A DNA stretch of 64,000 bases. Source: Halomonas socia. Its GTDB lineage: Bacteria; Pseudomonadota; Gammaproteobacteria; Pseudomonadales; Halomonadaceae. A program made the translations under genes and the position numbers. This document shows positions 13,640-24,262 of the stretch, in pieces. The notes under the pieces are model-generated. The model was not told the origin of the DNA, did not search any database, and saw only the letters and a program-made list of their open reading frames with translations. The DNA lies in assembly GCF_010977575.1 (NCBI RefSeq), contig NZ_CP048812.1, positions 248,001 to 312,000 of the forward strand, written 5' to 3'. The stretch's first letter is position 1, and the number at the start of each line of letters is the position of its first letter.

Positions 13640-16600
13640 TCAGTGGGTATCGAGCTCGGCTAGCCCGCCTTCGCGCGCCTCCGAATCGCTCTCACGCAGC
13701 ACACTCCCCAGCTCAGCAGCGGTGGGGTGGTCGAACACCACGCCGGGGGCTATCTCGACACCCAGTTGTTTACGGATACGGGCCACCAGCTTGATCACCA
13801 GCAGGGAGTGCCCGCCCAGTTCGAAGAAGTCTTGGTCGATGCCGATCTCTTCGCGCCCCAGCAACTCGGCCATCGACTGGCACAGGGTGGCCTCCACGGC
13901 GTCCCGCGGTTTCGTCAGCGGTCGTTGCTCACCTGCTTGGTGAGCAAGAGCGTCCAGCGCTTGGCTATCGACCTTGCCATTGCCCAAGCGGGGAAATTCC
14001 TCGACGTGGATAAAGCGAGAAGGATGCATGGGCTCGGGTAGGCGTGTGGCCAACTGCTCGCGAAGCCGGACCTGGCCTTCTGCGGACACGGCCTCGGCAT
14101 CCGCCACCAGGAACGCCACGAGCTCCTGCCCGTTGCTGCCGCAACCGCTCAGACGCACCAGGCTCTGCTTGATCCCTGGCTGGGCTTGCAGCACGCTTTC
14201 GATTTCCGCCGGTTCGATACGAAAACCGCGCCGCTTGATTTGGTCGTCGGCTCGCCCGATAGGCCTTACGCCACCCTCGGGCAGCACGCACACCAGGTCG
14301 CCGGTGCGGTAGAGCCGTTCACCGGGCATGAAGGGATCCTCGACGAACGCTGCCGCAGCGTGATTGAGATAGCCGCGGGCCAGTTGGGCGCCGCCCAGAT
14401 ACAGCTCCCCCACGGCACCGGCAGGCGTTACCCCCAGGTCGTCGTCCAGCACCCGACAGCGGCAGTTGGGCAACGCCTGGGTGAGTGGCAAAGGGCCGCC
14501 CATATCGTGAGACAGCGATACCGGGTGCACCAGGACGCCGACGGTCGCTTCCGTGGGGCCGTAATGGTTGTATAGCTGGATCTCGGACGAGAGCTGCGCG
14601 ATGCGAGAAAGCAAGGCAGGAGAAGCCGCTTCACCGCCCAGTATCAGGGTGCTGGGCAGGCGCGGGACATTGCTCTCGAGCAAGGCCTCCAGGTGAGACG
14701 GCACGATCTTGAGCGCATCGATGTCGGTCGCTGACATGAAACGCGCAAAACCCTCTCCATCCTGCATGTCGTCAGGCCCGGCGATCACCAGGCGGGCACC
14801 ATTGAACAAGGCGCCGAACAGTGCCGTATTGCCCAGGTCAGTGGCCAACGACCCCGTCAGTGCCCAGCGCTGGCATGCCGAGAGGTTCATGGCCCTGGTG
14901 GCAGCGGCCACATAGTTGAGCAGTTGGGCGTGCTCGATCATCACGCCTTTTGGGGTGCCCGTGGAGCCTGAGGTATAGAGGAGATAGGCCACGTCACCCA
15001 GGCCTGGCTCTGGCAGTGATACTGCGCTGTCGGTCTCTTCCACCTGTTGTGGCAAGCCCACGCAGGGGATGCCTGGAAGGACGAACGCAGTGGATTCCGC
15101 TTCGGCATTTTCAGCGTTCACCACCAGCGCGGGCTGGGCATCCTCGAGCACCTGCCGTTTGCGGGCGGTGGGCCACTCCGGATCGAGCGGTAGATAAGCG
15201 GCACCGGCACGCCATACTGCCAGTAGCAGCACGACGGCATGCGTGGAGCGCGGCAGGTTGAGTGCCACGTAGTCGCCACGCTTGACGCCCTGGCTACCCA
15301 ACCACCCCGCGATATCATTGACGCGGGCGTGTAGTTGGGCATAGCTCAGCGTGGTGCCCTGCTCTTCGATAGCGATGGAGTCAGGCGTCGCGTCCGCCCA
15401 TGCGGCAATATGCGCCGCTACGCTGCGTTCACCAACCTCGAGTGTGCCCCCCTCGAGCGCTGGCGCCTGCTGCTGATCAGGAAAAATAAGCGGTACCGAG
15501 CGTATCGTCTGCGCAGGATCAGCCAGCCCCACCCTGAGCAACAACTGATACTGGTCCAGCAGGCACTCGGCGACCGCTCGGCTGTAGCATGCGGGGTCGG
15601 TGTAGAGCGTCGCCACTGCAGCATGCTCACTGCGGCCAATATGCAGGATGAGTTCGAATGGTGACGAGGGCCCAGGCAGTGCCCGCAAATGCCAGCGTAC
15701 CTCCGCGGCATCGTGGTCCCTCGCCTCGCTGGCAAAAGCGAACCCCGCTGCGAGATGGCGCTTATCGGATAGCGCATCCACCGGCCAATACTCCTGGGCC
15801 TGGATATGCCCCTCCAACTGCTGCGAAAGACGCACGATCCAGTGGGAGAAGTCGCTATCCATGACTCCGTCAACCAGCACCGGCAGGACTTTATCGAAGA
15901 GGCCGACCGCCCCCTGCATCACCTCGTAATCCTGCCGGCAGTCGTGCTGCCAACCACCCAGCGCGCACTCGCTGCCGCTGATCCTGGCGAGTAACGCCCA
16001 CCAAACCGCCTGCAGCACTGCCTCTGCGGATACCTGAAGCTCGTCGGCCAGGCCATTGATGCGCACTACCAAGTCGGGGTCGAGTGCCCAGGCCACGTGC
16101 TCATACGCTGGGCTCGATGCAGGCTGGCCCAATCGCCTGGCAGGCAGACGCCACGCCCCCGCTTGCTCAGCGCCTTGCTGATGCGCTTGCCAGTACTCAC
16201 GCCCTTCTTGGGCGTCTTCGTCATTTTCGAGCGACGCGCGCCATTCGATGAATTGGGAATACTGCAGCGCCGGCTCATCATCGGCTGCGTCGCCTTGAAC
16301 ATAGGCATCCGTTAGCGCCGAGAACAGCGCTTGCAGACTGCCGCGATCCGCTGCCAGCGCCGAGACTGCCAGGAGCAGTACCCATGCGGCGTCACCGGTA
16401 CGCAGCAGTGCCGGGCGAAGCAGCTCGCCGTGCTCGACGGCCAGGGGTCGCTGTTTAAGCGCCTCGCCATGGTCGTCAAGCCGTGTTTCTTTATCATCGC
16501 GGCCGCGCAAGTCCCCGTGCAGCCACTCGATATCAGGAAGGGCTTCGAGTGCCTGATGCCTCAGCCCACGGTACCCCGCCACCTTGCATAGCGCCGTGGA

Positions 16601-16813
16601 CAGGGCTTCGTGCTGCAGCCTGAGGTCGCTCAGTGTGCGCTCCAGCCGCGATACATCCAGCGCCCCCTCAATGTCGATCGCCATGATGTGGATCTGCGGC
16701 GACGCTGTCGGTGGGGTGTCACCTTCCTGGGTGTCCGACGCCGCCAGCACCGCGCGCTGTTCAGGGCTCAGCGGCCAATGGGCCAGGTCCTGCCGTTCGG
16801 TTATCGCATTCAT
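13640..16813 (-). CDS. NRPS module: degenerate (interface-type) C domain - aspartate A domain - carrier
   Basis: The first amino-acid module of the siderophore line, 1,057 residues. The N-terminal condensation-fold region (about 10-445) has Ser-Ala and Asp-Arg where HHxxxDG should be (VSALAADR near residue 151), so it should not catalyse condensation. Such His-less domains are known as interface domains that dock siderophore aspartyl beta-hydroxylases. The adenylation domain (454-960) gives the pocket D-L-T-K-I-G-H-V-G-K, essentially the aspartate code. A carrier domain (LGGHS near 1000) ends the protein. Start chosen at ATG 16813 because GGGGAG sits seven bases upstream; the frame is open further but with weaker starts. 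It lies 25 bases after the FAAL/C/TauD gene, whose fused hydroxylase would act on the aspartyl thioester here. Confidence 0.9.
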   Translation of the reverse strand: MNAITERQDLAHWPLSPEQRAVLAASDTQEGDTPPTASPQIHIMAIDIEGALDVSRLERTLSDLRLQHEALSTALCKVAGYRGLRHQALEALPDIEWLHGDLRGRDDKETRLDDHGEALKQRPLAVEHGELLRPALLRTGDAAWVLLLAVSALAADRGSLQALFSALTDAYVQGDAADDEPALQYSQFIEWRASLENDEDAQEGREYWQAHQQGAEQAGAWRLPARRLGQPASSPAYEHVAWALDPDLVVRINGLADELQVSAEAVLQAVWWALLARISGSECALGGWQHDCRQDYEVMQGAVGLFDKVLPVLVDGVMDSDFSHWIVRLSQQLEGHIQAQEYWPVDALSDKRHLAAGFAFASEARDHDAAEVRWHLRALPGPSSPFELILHIGRSEHAAVATLYTDPACYSRAVAECLLDQYQLLLRVGLADPAQTIRSVPLIFPDQQQAPALEGGTLEVGERSVAAHIAAWADATPDSIAIEEQGTTLSYAQLHARVNDIAGWLGSQGVKRGDYVALNLPRSTHAVVLLLAVWRAGAAYLPLDPEWPTARKRQVLEDAQPALVVNAENAEAESTAFVLPGIPCVGLPQQVEETDSAVSLPEPGLGDVAYLLYTSGSTGTPKGVMIEHAQLLNYVAAATRAMNLSACQRWALTGSLATDLGNTALFGALFNGARLVIAGPDDMQDGEGFARFMSATDIDALKIVPSHLEALLESNVPRLPSTLILGGEAASPALLSRIAQLSSEIQLYNHYGPTEATVGVLVHPVSLSHDMGGPLPLTQALPNCRCRVLDDDLGVTPAGAVGELYLGGAQLARGYLNHAAAAFVEDPFMPGERLYRTGDLVCVLPEGGVRPIGRADDQIKRRGFRIEPAEIESVLQAQPGIKQSLVRLSGCGSNGQELVAFLVADAEAVSAEGQVRLREQLATRLPEPMHPSRFIHVEEFPRLGNGKVDSQALDALAHQAGEQRPLTKPRDAVEATLCQSMAELLGREEIGIDQDFFELGGHSLLVIKLVARIRKQLGVEIAPGVVFDHPTAAELGSVLRESDSEAREGGLAELDTH

Positions 16814-16838
16814 CGATTGACTCCCCATACCCGTGGTT

Positions 16839-19800
16839 TCATTGACCGACCAACTCGGCATCGGCGCTTGCCCCTTGGATCTCTGCCAATGCCGAACGCT
16901 GGTAGATATCCCCCATCGCCACCACGAGCTTGCGTGGCCCTTCAAAGGGATCCCGGGCATGGGCCGCCAGCATGTTGTCGACCATCACGACATCACCCTG
17001 GCGCCAGTCGAAGCGCACGGCACATGCCTCGTAGGCCTCGCCAACGATCTGCATGATCTCGTCACTAATGACGGAGCCATCGCCGAAGTAGACATTGCGC
17101 GGCAGACGCTCCTGGCCGACCAAGCCAAGCAGGTCGTCTCTCACGTCAGGCTCGAGACAGCTGACGTGGTGGAGCTGCACCTGATTGAAGAACACCCGGT
17201 CGCCGGTCACCGGATGTGTCACCACTGCTGGGCAACGTGTGCGTGTCTGCAACTCATCGTCGCCAAACCACTGCCAATCGATGCCCGCCTCTTCGAGCCG
17301 GGCCTCCACCTCCCCCTTGCTATCGGTCTTGAAGAAGTCCCGCCAGCTCACGTCCAGGTTGCGGGTGAAGGTGCGTACATAAAGCAGTTCTTTGCGCTCG
17401 AACGCCTCCACTACGTCGGCGGGTAGCTGGCGCAGCATCTCGCGACAGTCCACGATCGGGGTGGCACCTCCAACAGGAGAGGGGTACTCACAGAAGAACA
17501 GTTGTTTGCGCGGCCAGCGATCCAGATGCGAGCTTTCGTTGTGATAGAGAATCATCTGTCGCTCGGGATAAGGGGTTGAACGGTAGGTATTGCGCCCCCC
17601 TTCTTTCTTGGGCAGATCACCATAGTTGCCATACAATCCCGGCTGAATCGCCTCGGCAAAGGCTTCGAACTCTTGCGGCGTAGCAAGGCCGAAGTTACGG
17701 AACAGAATGCCGGCGTGCTTACGTAAATGTTGCTCGATAACGTCACGCTGTGAGGTTGCCCAAGCCACCGCATCAAGGTCCGTATCGGTTGCCTCTATGA
17801 CCAGGGGAAAGATTCTCTTGTCGTCGAGCAATGATGTGCGAATCGGCGCCTCACTCTTGGATGAAGAACGTGCACCTTGCTGGGATTTTAGGCTGCCGAG
17901 CTTGTTGAGCTTAGAGCCTTTGGCAAGCTTGCTTTGCATAGCGTGTTTCTCCTTGGTAGGTAGGCGAAACTCCTCAATGAGACGGCTAGGGGCTTCTACG
18001 ATCTGCGCCAGCAGCGACTGCCAATCTTCTGTCAGCTGCTCTATAGTTTCGCGTCGATAAAGGGCCGTGGCATAGACCCACTCGACCGAGATCCCGGCAT
18101 CACGCTCTTCCACGAATATCGCCATATCGAACTTCGATTCTTGTCTAGGTTGAGGCATGACCTCGACATCCAGACCTGGGATCGAGAATCGCTCGGTTGG
18201 CGTGTTTTGTAGTACGAATAGGGTTTGTATCAATGGAGAACGATCGCGCTCACGAGCAATACCCGAAAGCTCGACAATGCGGTCGAAGGGGACGTCTTGA
18301 TGATCGAAGGCATTCAGCACGCTGGTCTGGACTTGTTCGAGCCAGTGGCAGAAATCGATCTGCTCCTCCGTCAAGCGAGATCGCAGCGGGATTACATTGA
18401 CGAAGAAACCAATCAGCGGCTCCACGTCGGGATGCTGGCGCCCGGCGACATCGGTGCCCACCACCAGGTCTTGCTGCCGCGTCTGACGATGCATCATGAG
18501 CAGGAAACTCGCCAACAGCAGGGTAAATAGCGTGGTGCCACGCTCTGCTGCGAGCCGATTCAACGACGCTGACAGCTCGGGACTTAGCTGGGTGCGAAAG
18601 GCCTTACCCGCATGCGATACCTGGCTGGGCCTGGAGAAGTCGGATGGGAGTGTCGAGAGCGGCGGCGCACTCTTTAGATAACGCCGCCAGAAAGCCGCGC
18701 TTTTCTCGAACGCCTCTCCCGATAGGGCTTTCTCATGCCAAGCGGCGTAGTCCACGTACTGTATGGGCAGCTCGGGAAGTTCGCTCTCTTTCTCATCGAT
18801 CAGCGCCCGATAGATCGTGACGAACTCTTTGATAAAGACGGCTTCCGACCAGCCATCGAAGACAATGTGATGGATGACCAGTATCAGGGCGTGGTCCTGG
18901 TCGCCAAAACGTAGCAGGCACGCTTTTATAAGGGGCCCCGCGGCCAAGTCAAACGCGCCGCTCGCATACTCCGCAAACATTTCCTGCCGATATCGCTGCT
19001 GCTCATGCTCCGACAGGCCACGGCAATCCCGAACGGGCAGATCGACGATCAGTCGATCTTCGATGACCGCAATGGGCTCGCCGTTCTCGTTCTCCGGATA
19101 GCGTGTACGCAAGATTTCATGCCGTGCCACGATGGCATTGAGGGTGTTCTGCAAGACATCCAGCCACAGCTCTCCTTTCAGGGAAAACAGTGCAGGCAAG
19201 TTGTAGGCGGCACGTTCTTGGTCACTGGTCTGACTCGCCAAGCGATCCACCAACCAGAGCCGACGCTGGGCAGGTGCCAAAGGTAGCGTGTTGTGCCGCG
19301 GAATGGGCACTAACGCATCCCGGAGGGGCATCCCGCTGCTCGCCATCGAGCGCGTTGCGAAGCGTTCGATCTCTTCACTCTGAGCGTCAAGATACGGCGT
19401 CTCCATCAGGACTCGAGTCGGGAAATCGATCTGCCAGCGCTCACTGATACGTCCCGCCAGCTGCACCGCCGCAAGTGAATTACCTCCGCTGGCGAAGAAG
19501 TGGGCATCGCTTGCCAACGGCTTGTCGTCGTCAATTTTCAACACCTGGCGCCAGAGCGTTGCCAGGGTGCGCTGTGTTTCACTCTCGATCGAGGTTGCTG
19601 TCGTAGTGGTTTCGGCAGCGTGCCCAGGCGCTGCCGGGCCATCGGGTGGGTCTCCTTCCTCGCCATCGTCGCTACCGCTGACGAAGTGGCCGAAGGCATG
19701 GATGGCGTAGGCATCCAGGCTGCCGGCCTCCCAGCCCTGGCGACAGGCACTGCGCTGCAGCTTGCCGCTGGTGGTTTTGGGAAGGCCACCTGGGTTAAGC

Positions 19801-21458
19801 AGTAGCACTACCGAAAGCGGCTCGTGGCAAGCGCTCCCCACCGTCTCGCTTAGCGCTTCGACCAACTTCTCGGCGGGCACTAGCTTCTGTATGCCGCGGG
19901 AAACTTCTGCCGCGACGCCGATCCCTTCGTCCCCCTCCGGCGTAGTGACGGCAAAGGCCGCTACCCGCCCCTTGCGCACCGCTTCCACCTCGGCTTCGAT
20001 GGCGCACTCGATGTCCTGGGGGTAGACGTTATGGCCGCGCAGGATGATCAGGTCCTTGATACGCCCGGCAATGTACAGCTGCCCGTCATGCAGGAAGCCT
20101 AGGTCGCCGGTGCGCAGCCAGCGTCCCACACTGCCGTCGGCGTCTTGCTGACCGTCAGCGGATTGCCAGTTCACCCCATCGCGACTGACGAAGGTGTGTG
20201 CCGTTGCTTCGCTGTTCTGCCAATAGCCCAAGGCCACGCTGGGTCCATGCACCCAGATCTCGCCCACCTCGCCCGCCGGCAGGGAGTGGTGGCCCTGCGG
20301 GTCGACGATATCGATGGCGTGGTCGGGTGGCGGCGTGCCGCAGCCTACCAGGGTGTTGCCCTCCGCCGCGGGGCTGGCTTGACCCTGCGCCAGCGACGAC
20401 TGGGAAAACGGCGTGCCCACCACGCCAGTATCGCGTGGGTTGCACGTTACCAGCAGCGTGGCTTCGGCCAGCCCATAGCAGGGGGCAGCCGTGTCGGCGG
20501 CAAAACCCGCCGGGTGGAAGCGTTCGATGAAACCGGTAAAGGTTGCGTGGCGCACCGGCTCGGCGCCCGAGAACGCCACCCGCCAGCTGGAGAGGTCCAG
20601 CGCGGCGAGCTGGTCGTCGCGAATGCGCTCGAGGCATAGGCGGTAGGCGAAGTCGGGGCCGCCGCTGACGGTTCCACGGTGGCGGGAGATCGCCTCCAGC
20701 CAGCGCACCGGGCGCTGCAGAAAGAAGGTCGGGCTCATCAGCACGGCGGGAATGCCGCGATAGATGGGTTGCAGCAGGCCGCCGATCAGGCCCATGTCGT
20801 GATACAGCGGTAGCCAGCTGACGAAGACATCGTCGGCGCCGATCGAGAACCCCGTGGCAATGGCCCGCTCATTGGCCATCAGGTTGCCATGGCTGACCAT
20901 CACCCCCTTGGGCGTGGCCGTGGAGCCCGAGGTGTATTGCAGGAAGGCCACGTCGCCTTGCTGCGGGCGATGCTCGCGCCACTGGTCGGCGCGGGACTCG
21001 TCCACGGCATCCACCGGGATCAGCTCGGTGCTACCGAAGCCCTCGCCGGCCGATGCCAGTACCTCGATGATCGCCGTCGAGGTCAGCACGCAGGCGGCCT
21101 GGGAGTCGGCGGCAATGGCCAGCAGGCGTGCCAGGTGCTGCTGTTTGGCCGACTCCGGGGGGAACACCGGCACGGCGATCACCCCGGCATACAAGCAGGC
21201 AAAGAACGCCACCACGTAGTGCTCGTCGTTGTCGAGCAGGATCAGGGCCCGCTCGCCGGGCGAGAAGCGCGCCTGCAGGTCGCTGGCCAGGGCACGCGAA
21301 CGCCGCTCCAGGGTGGCGTAGTCGAGGGTGATCTCGCCTTGGGCGCTGACCACGATCAAGGCACTATCGGTGGGCCGCTCGCTGGCCAGCCGGCTCAAGT
21401 GCTCGACGAAGTCGTGAGAGCTATCGGTGCGGGGTGTGGCGGGATGTACTGCGTTCAT
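16839..21458 (-). CDS. FAAL-ACP-condensation protein with C-terminal TauD/SyrP-type aspartyl beta-hydroxylase
   Basis: Starter protein of the siderophore assembly line, 1,539 residues. An N-terminal fatty-acyl-AMP ligase (about 20-600, with YTSGSTATPKGV and GYGLAE-like motifs) loads a fatty acid on an ACP (GGNS near 658). A canonical condensation domain (726-1166, HHIVFDG near 863) joins it to aspartate carried on the next protein. After a Lys/Ser/Gln-rich linker (1166-1210) comes an Fe(II)/2-oxoglutarate oxygenase domain (1214-1526) with the His-x-Glu pair in HNESSH and the distal His in DNMLAAH, as in SyrP-like beta-hydroxylases. This predicts an N-acylated beta-hydroxyaspartate, a common iron ligand of marine amphiphilic siderophores. 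The frame continues upstream to a TTG; the ATG at 21458 starts just before the FAAL fold and is preferred, although its Shine-Dalgarno is weak. Confidence 0.92.
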   Translation of the reverse strand: MNAVHPATPRTDSSHDFVEHLSRLASERPTDSALIVVSAQGEITLDYATLERRSRALASDLQARFSPGERALILLDNDEHYVVAFFACLYAGVIAVPVFPPESAKQQHLARLLAIAADSQAACVLTSTAIIEVLASAGEGFGSTELIPVDAVDESRADQWREHRPQQGDVAFLQYTSGSTATPKGVMVSHGNLMANERAIATGFSIGADDVFVSWLPLYHDMGLIGGLLQPIYRGIPAVLMSPTFFLQRPVRWLEAISRHRGTVSGGPDFAYRLCLERIRDDQLAALDLSSWRVAFSGAEPVRHATFTGFIERFHPAGFAADTAAPCYGLAEATLLVTCNPRDTGVVGTPFSQSSLAQGQASPAAEGNTLVGCGTPPPDHAIDIVDPQGHHSLPAGEVGEIWVHGPSVALGYWQNSEATAHTFVSRDGVNWQSADGQQDADGSVGRWLRTGDLGFLHDGQLYIAGRIKDLIILRGHNVYPQDIECAIEAEVEAVRKGRVAAFAVTTPEGDEGIGVAAEVSRGIQKLVPAEKLVEALSETVGSACHEPLSVVLLLNPGGLPKTTSGKLQRSACRQGWEAGSLDAYAIHAFGHFVSGSDDGEEGDPPDGPAAPGHAAETTTTATSIESETQRTLATLWRQVLKIDDDKPLASDAHFFASGGNSLAAVQLAGRISERWQIDFPTRVLMETPYLDAQSEEIERFATRSMASSGMPLRDALVPIPRHNTLPLAPAQRRLWLVDRLASQTSDQERAAYNLPALFSLKGELWLDVLQNTLNAIVARHEILRTRYPENENGEPIAVIEDRLIVDLPVRDCRGLSEHEQQRYRQEMFAEYASGAFDLAAGPLIKACLLRFGDQDHALILVIHHIVFDGWSEAVFIKEFVTIYRALIDEKESELPELPIQYVDYAAWHEKALSGEAFEKSAAFWRRYLKSAPPLSTLPSDFSRPSQVSHAGKAFRTQLSPELSASLNRLAAERGTTLFTLLLASFLLMMHRQTRQQDLVVGTDVAGRQHPDVEPLIGFFVNVIPLRSRLTEEQIDFCHWLEQVQTSVLNAFDHQDVPFDRIVELSGIARERDRSPLIQTLFVLQNTPTERFSIPGLDVEVMPQPRQESKFDMAIFVEERDAGISVEWVYATALYRRETIEQLTEDWQSLLAQIVEAPSRLIEEFRLPTKEKHAMQSKLAKGSKLNKLGSLKSQQGARSSSKSEAPIRTSLLDDKRIFPLVIEATDTDLDAVAWATSQRDVIEQHLRKHAGILFRNFGLATPQEFEAFAEAIQPGLYGNYGDLPKKEGGRNTYRSTPYPERQMILYHNESSHLDRWPRKQLFFCEYPSPVGGATPIVDCREMLRQLPADVVEAFERKELLYVRTFTRNLDVSWRDFFKTDSKGEVEARLEEAGIDWQWFGDDELQTRTRCPAVVTHPVTGDRVFFNQVQLHHVSCLEPDVRDDLLGLVGQERLPRNVYFGDGSVISDEIMQIVGEAYEACAVRFDWRQGDVVMVDNMLAAHARDPFEGPRKLVVAMGDIYQRSALAEIQGASADAELVGQ

Positions 21459-21599
21459 ATGCGTACCTACTGGAAGTTCGAATACTGGAAATTGAGTGTC
21501 AGTACATGACGTGAGCAATTTGGCAGTACCGCGCTGTCCCCAGTCTTCCCAACGGCGGGCCCACAGGCGCCTTACGCTCGAATGCTTCCGCGGCGTGTT

Positions 21600-22337
21600 T
21601 CACTGGTGTTGTGCCATTGCTGTGCATGGCTGGCCTCCTAAAGAGTGTGTGCTGAAGGGTTCGCTCGCCGTCCTGTCGGCACAGGCCAGCGCGGCGGTAT
21701 AGCCTGCCGGCGCGCTGATCGCCCAGGCTTCCAGGGGTGGGGCGGCCAAGCGGTAATCGAGTCGGTAGGCGTTGCGCTGGCCAGACGAGAGGAAGACCGA
21801 CAGCGCCGGTAGATGCTCGGCGATCCCCACGCCCAAGGCCTTGAGCGTTGCCTCCTTCACGACCCAGCGCTCGATCAGGGGCAGGACCGCTTGGCCCCCG
21901 TTGTGCTCGGCCCGCTCGCTCGGCGATAAAAGCAGGGCGTAAAGCGCTTCGAGCTCGGCGTCGGTATGCTGCCGCTCGATGTCGACCCCCACCGCGCCGC
22001 TGGGAGCCAGTGCAATGAGGGCAACGTTGCCGGCATGCGAGACGTTGAACGCCGGCCCCTCGACACCGGCCAGCAACGGCTTGCCGTGGGCGTTCTCGCT
22101 GAACGTCAACTTATCGGCCGCCACGCCGATTCGGCCTGCCAGCAGACGGCGCAGTGCTGCGCGAGTGGTGACGGCACGCACACGATCCGCCTGATGGCGA
22201 AAGCGACGCGCCCGTGCCTGCTCTTCGCGACTGAGTAGCTGCCAGGCCTCTGCGCTTGGCTCCCTGCCGGTATCCAGCAGCAACTGCCAGACTTCCAGCT
22301 CCGCGGGCACTGATTCAGCCAACGGCAGGCGCTGCAT
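21600..22337 (-). CDS. Sfp-type 4'-phosphopantetheinyl transferase
   Basis: This 245-residue enzyme transfers phosphopantetheine from CoA to the carrier-domain serines of the adjacent synthetases. Motifs of the Sfp/EntD family are present in order: NVSHAGN near 98-104, GVDIE (Mg2+-binding Asp119 and Glu121) and WVVKEATLK (158-166). The frame is open upstream through the thioesterase gene, but the ATG at 22337 gives the normal family length and overlaps the thioesterase end by 23 bases, which suggests coupling. A dedicated PPTase inside the siderophore cluster fits its role. The C-terminal 20 residues or so look unstructured. Confidence 0.92.
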   Translation of the reverse strand: MQRLPLAESVPAELEVWQLLLDTGREPSAEAWQLLSREEQARARRFRHQADRVRAVTTRAALRRLLAGRIGVAADKLTFSENAHGKPLLAGVEGPAFNVSHAGNVALIALAPSGAVGVDIERQHTDAELEALYALLLSPSERAEHNGGQAVLPLIERWVVKEATLKALGVGIAEHLPALSVFLSSGQRNAYRLDYRLAAPPLEAWAISAPAGYTAALACADRTASEPFSTHSLGGQPCTAMAQHQ

Positions 22338-23058
22338 GGGGCACCTCCTCGATCCATCTAGACAGGGTCCGTTCAATGGCCTCCAGCACTCGCCCCTCCT
22401 GCTGACGAATGAAGAAGTGCCCACCTTCGAACCAATCCAGAGAGAATTGCCCGCCCGCCTCGCGTCGCCATGCTTCCAAACGCGCTCTCTCGATATCGTC
22501 GTCGTGCCCAGCGAAGACCTGTAACGGATAGTCGAGCGGCGGCCCGCCGCGATAGCGGAAACTCCTGCAGAGGCGATAGTCGGCCGCCAGGACGTCGAGG
22601 GTGAGGCGCAGCAGTTCGGGGCTTTCGAAGACCGCCTCGGGGGTGCCGCCCTGCTGGCGCAGATCGGCGACCAGGGCCTTGTCGTTGTCGAGCCCGGCGA
22701 AACGCTGCGGGTCGCGCATCGAGGGCGACGGGCTCCCCGAGGCGAAAAGCATCTGCGGCTGGGGGCGCCCCACATCATCGCGCAGGCGCACCGCCATGCC
22801 ATGGGCCAGCAGCGCCCCCATGCTGTGCCCGAACAGGGCAAAGTCACCGCGCATCCGCGTCGCCTGCTCCTCGCACAGGCGCACCACCAGGCTCTCGAAA
22901 TCCTTGATGAACGGCTCCCCCAGACGCTCGCCCCGCCCTGGCAGCTCGACGGGATGGACCTCGATCCACCCTGGCAAGCGACGCTTCCAGTGCAAAAACA
23001 TGGTGGCGCTGGCACCGGCACAGGGCAGGCAGAGCAACGTCAGCCGTTTAGTCTGCAT
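22315..23058 (-). CDS. Type II thioesterase (external editing thioesterase)
   Basis: A 247-residue alpha/beta hydrolase of the GrsT/RifR family that removes misprimed or stalled acyl groups from carrier domains. The nucleophile motif GHSMG is at residues 77-81 (Ser79), an Asp-rich AGHDDD segment follows, and the catalytic His lies in GGHFF near the C-terminus. The N-terminal LPCAGASA segment is typical of the family. Its start overlaps the MbtH gene by 11 bases and its end overlaps the PPTase gene, so mbtH, thioesterase and PPTase form one tight operon feeding the NRPS genes downstream. Confidence 0.93.
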   Translation of the reverse strand: MQTKRLTLLCLPCAGASATMFLHWKRRLPGWIEVHPVELPGRGERLGEPFIKDFESLVVRLCEEQATRMRGDFALFGHSMGALLAHGMAVRLRDDVGRPQPQMLFASGSPSPSMRDPQRFAGLDNDKALVADLRQQGGTPEAVFESPELLRLTLDVLAADYRLCRSFRYRGGPPLDYPLQVFAGHDDDIERARLEAWRREAGGQFSLDWFEGGHFFIRQQEGRVLEAIERTLSRWIEEVPHAAPAVG

Positions 23059-23293
23059 TCACCTGCTCCGCCTCGGCGGCTTGCTGCTCATCCATCCACT
23101 TACGCAGCGAGAGCGGCCGCATATCGGTCCAGGTCTTCTCTACGTAGTCGAGGCAGGTCTGCTTGTCGCCGAGCACGCCGGTATCCGTCCAACCGGGGGG
23201 AATCACCTTCCACTCGGGCCACAGGGAATATTGCTCTTCGTGATTGACCAGGACGCGGAATACGCCGTCCTCGCGATCGAAACAACTCGTCAT
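23048..23293 (-). CDS. MbtH-family NRPS accessory protein
   Basis: This 81-residue protein is of the MbtH type, which binds and activates NRPS adenylation domains. The family signatures [10 protein letters not shown] and the second block ending WTDMRP are both present with the conserved tryptophans. A Shine-Dalgarno GAGG lies eight bases before ATG 23293. It is the first gene of the overlapping mbtH-thioesterase-PPTase set, and its presence indicates that one or more A domains of this cluster need MbtH help. Confidence 0.97.
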   Translation of the reverse strand: MTSCFDREDGVFRVLVNHEEQYSLWPEWKVIPPGWTDTGVLGDKQTCLDYVEKTWTDMRPLSLRKWMDEQQAAEAEQVNAD

Positions 23294-23395
23294 GACGCTT
23301 ACCTCGCCGTTGCATGGGTTCTTCGAAGCACGCTATTGCTTCTCATTTACCATGACGAACGAGGTGCGAGAGAATTTAAGGCGAGGCTTGGCTCA

Positions 23396-23450
23396 CCTTC
23401 AGAGCAGAGAGGAAAGGGAGAAGAAAGGAAGAGGGAAGAGGGAAGAGAAC
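23396..23450. repeat. Polypurine (GA-rich) tract
   Basis: About 55 bases, almost entirely A and G on the plus strand, lie between the FecR-like gene stop and the mbtH gene. On the transcribed (minus) strand this is a C/T-rich leader segment. No hairpin or gene is seen in it; function unknown. Confidence 0.5.
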
Positions 23451-23451
23451 G

Positions 23452-23652
23452 TTACTCGTCTTTGGGCGGTACCAGCCCAGTAAGCGTCCATAGCCGCTCG
23501 GCCTCCTGAAAGGCCTCACGATGGTTTGGCGACGCCGCCAACCAGGCATGCAGTTGCGCACGCTCCGCATCCTCGAGGTCACCGTCGTGCATGCGCATCG
23601 ACCAGTCGAGCGCTGCCTGCCACACGGCATCTTCGCCGCTATCACTCGCCAT
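23452..23652 (-). CDS. FecR N-terminal (DUF4880-type) domain-only protein, putative minimal anti-sigma factor
   Basis: A 66-residue protein resembling only the N-terminal cytoplasmic domain of FecR: an A-x-W helix start (AVWQAALDW), acidic middle and a W-L-A-x-S-P-x-H-R-x-A-F block. Full FecR proteins are about 300 residues, with a membrane segment and a periplasmic domain; both are absent. It lies 100 bases downstream of the FecI-type sigma gene, the usual position of fecR. It may be a genuine cytoplasmic sigma partner or the remnant of a longer gene; the region after the stop shows no obvious continuation. The start is ATG 23652. Confidence 0.75.
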   Translation of the reverse strand: MASDSGEDAVWQAALDWSMRMHDGDLEDAERAQLHAWLAASPNHREAFQEAERLWTLTGLVPPKDE

Positions 23653-23752
23653 TGTCCTAACGCCCCGCTGGGTTGCTGGCCATGCGTTTTAAAGGTGGCC
23701 ATTCATACGCATGGTAACGAAACGCAACGAGAAGTCGATTTGAAACCATTAC

Positions 23753-24262
23753 TTACTCGCTCGATAGCGAGCTGCGACAGTGGCTGAGCGCATCACGTAT
23801 CATGAAGTTGACCAGCGTGGTCGATACGCCCAACTGCTCGGCCACTTCGCGCTGGGTGTAGCCTGCCATCCGGTAGAGCTCGAAGGCCCTTCGCGTCCTG
23901 GTCGGCAGGCTATTCATGGCCCTCGACACCAGCCGCAACTCTTCGCGGCCTATTTCGATTCTCTCCGGCGTCGAGTAGGTGACGCCCTGCGTATCGTCAC
24001 TCTCGCCCGAAAAAATACCGGTTTCGAGCGCGCGACGCCGATAGCGATCGATCGCCAGGCAGCGTGCCACCTGGAAGGCGTAGGCAGCGGGCTGTTTGAC
24101 GGATACGGCTGCCCCGGCCTCCCTCACTTTGAGATAGGCATCGTGGACTACATCTTCTGCCAGCTCGCGGTTGGCCAATATTTTTAATACTGAATTGAAT
24201 ATTTTTATTCTGTCTTTTACGAAGACCTCTTCGACCGGACTCAACGGCTTCGACTGTCGCAT
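23753..24262 (-). CDS. FecI-family ECF sigma factor
   Basis: A 169-residue extracytoplasmic-function sigma factor. Region 2 contains AEDVVHDAYLKV and CLAIDRYRRR; region 4 contains LPTRTRRAFELYRMAGYTQREVAEQLGVS. The start at ATG 24262 is chosen over an upstream in-frame start because AGGAGG sits six bases before it. It heads the minus-strand siderophore genes (FecR-like, mbtH, thioesterase, PPTase, NRPS), so it is the likely activator of siderophore biosynthesis in iron limitation. An A/T-rich segment about 50-65 bases upstream (AAATGATAT on the minus strand near 24310-24325) could be a Fur site, but the match is modest. Confidence 0.93.
   Translation of the reverse strand: MRQSKPLSPVEEVFVKDRIKIFNSVLKILANRELAEDVVHDAYLKVREAGAAVSVKQPAAYAFQVARCLAIDRYRRRALETGIFSGESDDTQGVTYSTPERIEIGREELRLVSRAMNSLPTRTRRAFELYRMAGYTQREVAEQLGVSTTLVNFMIRDALSHCRSSLSSE

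Noticed and set aside
22338-23021. A 473-residue reading of the PPTase frame extending through the thioesterase gene
   Set aside because: The extra N-terminal part is Arg/Ser/Cys-rich shadow sequence; the ATG at 22337 gives the normal Sfp-family length.
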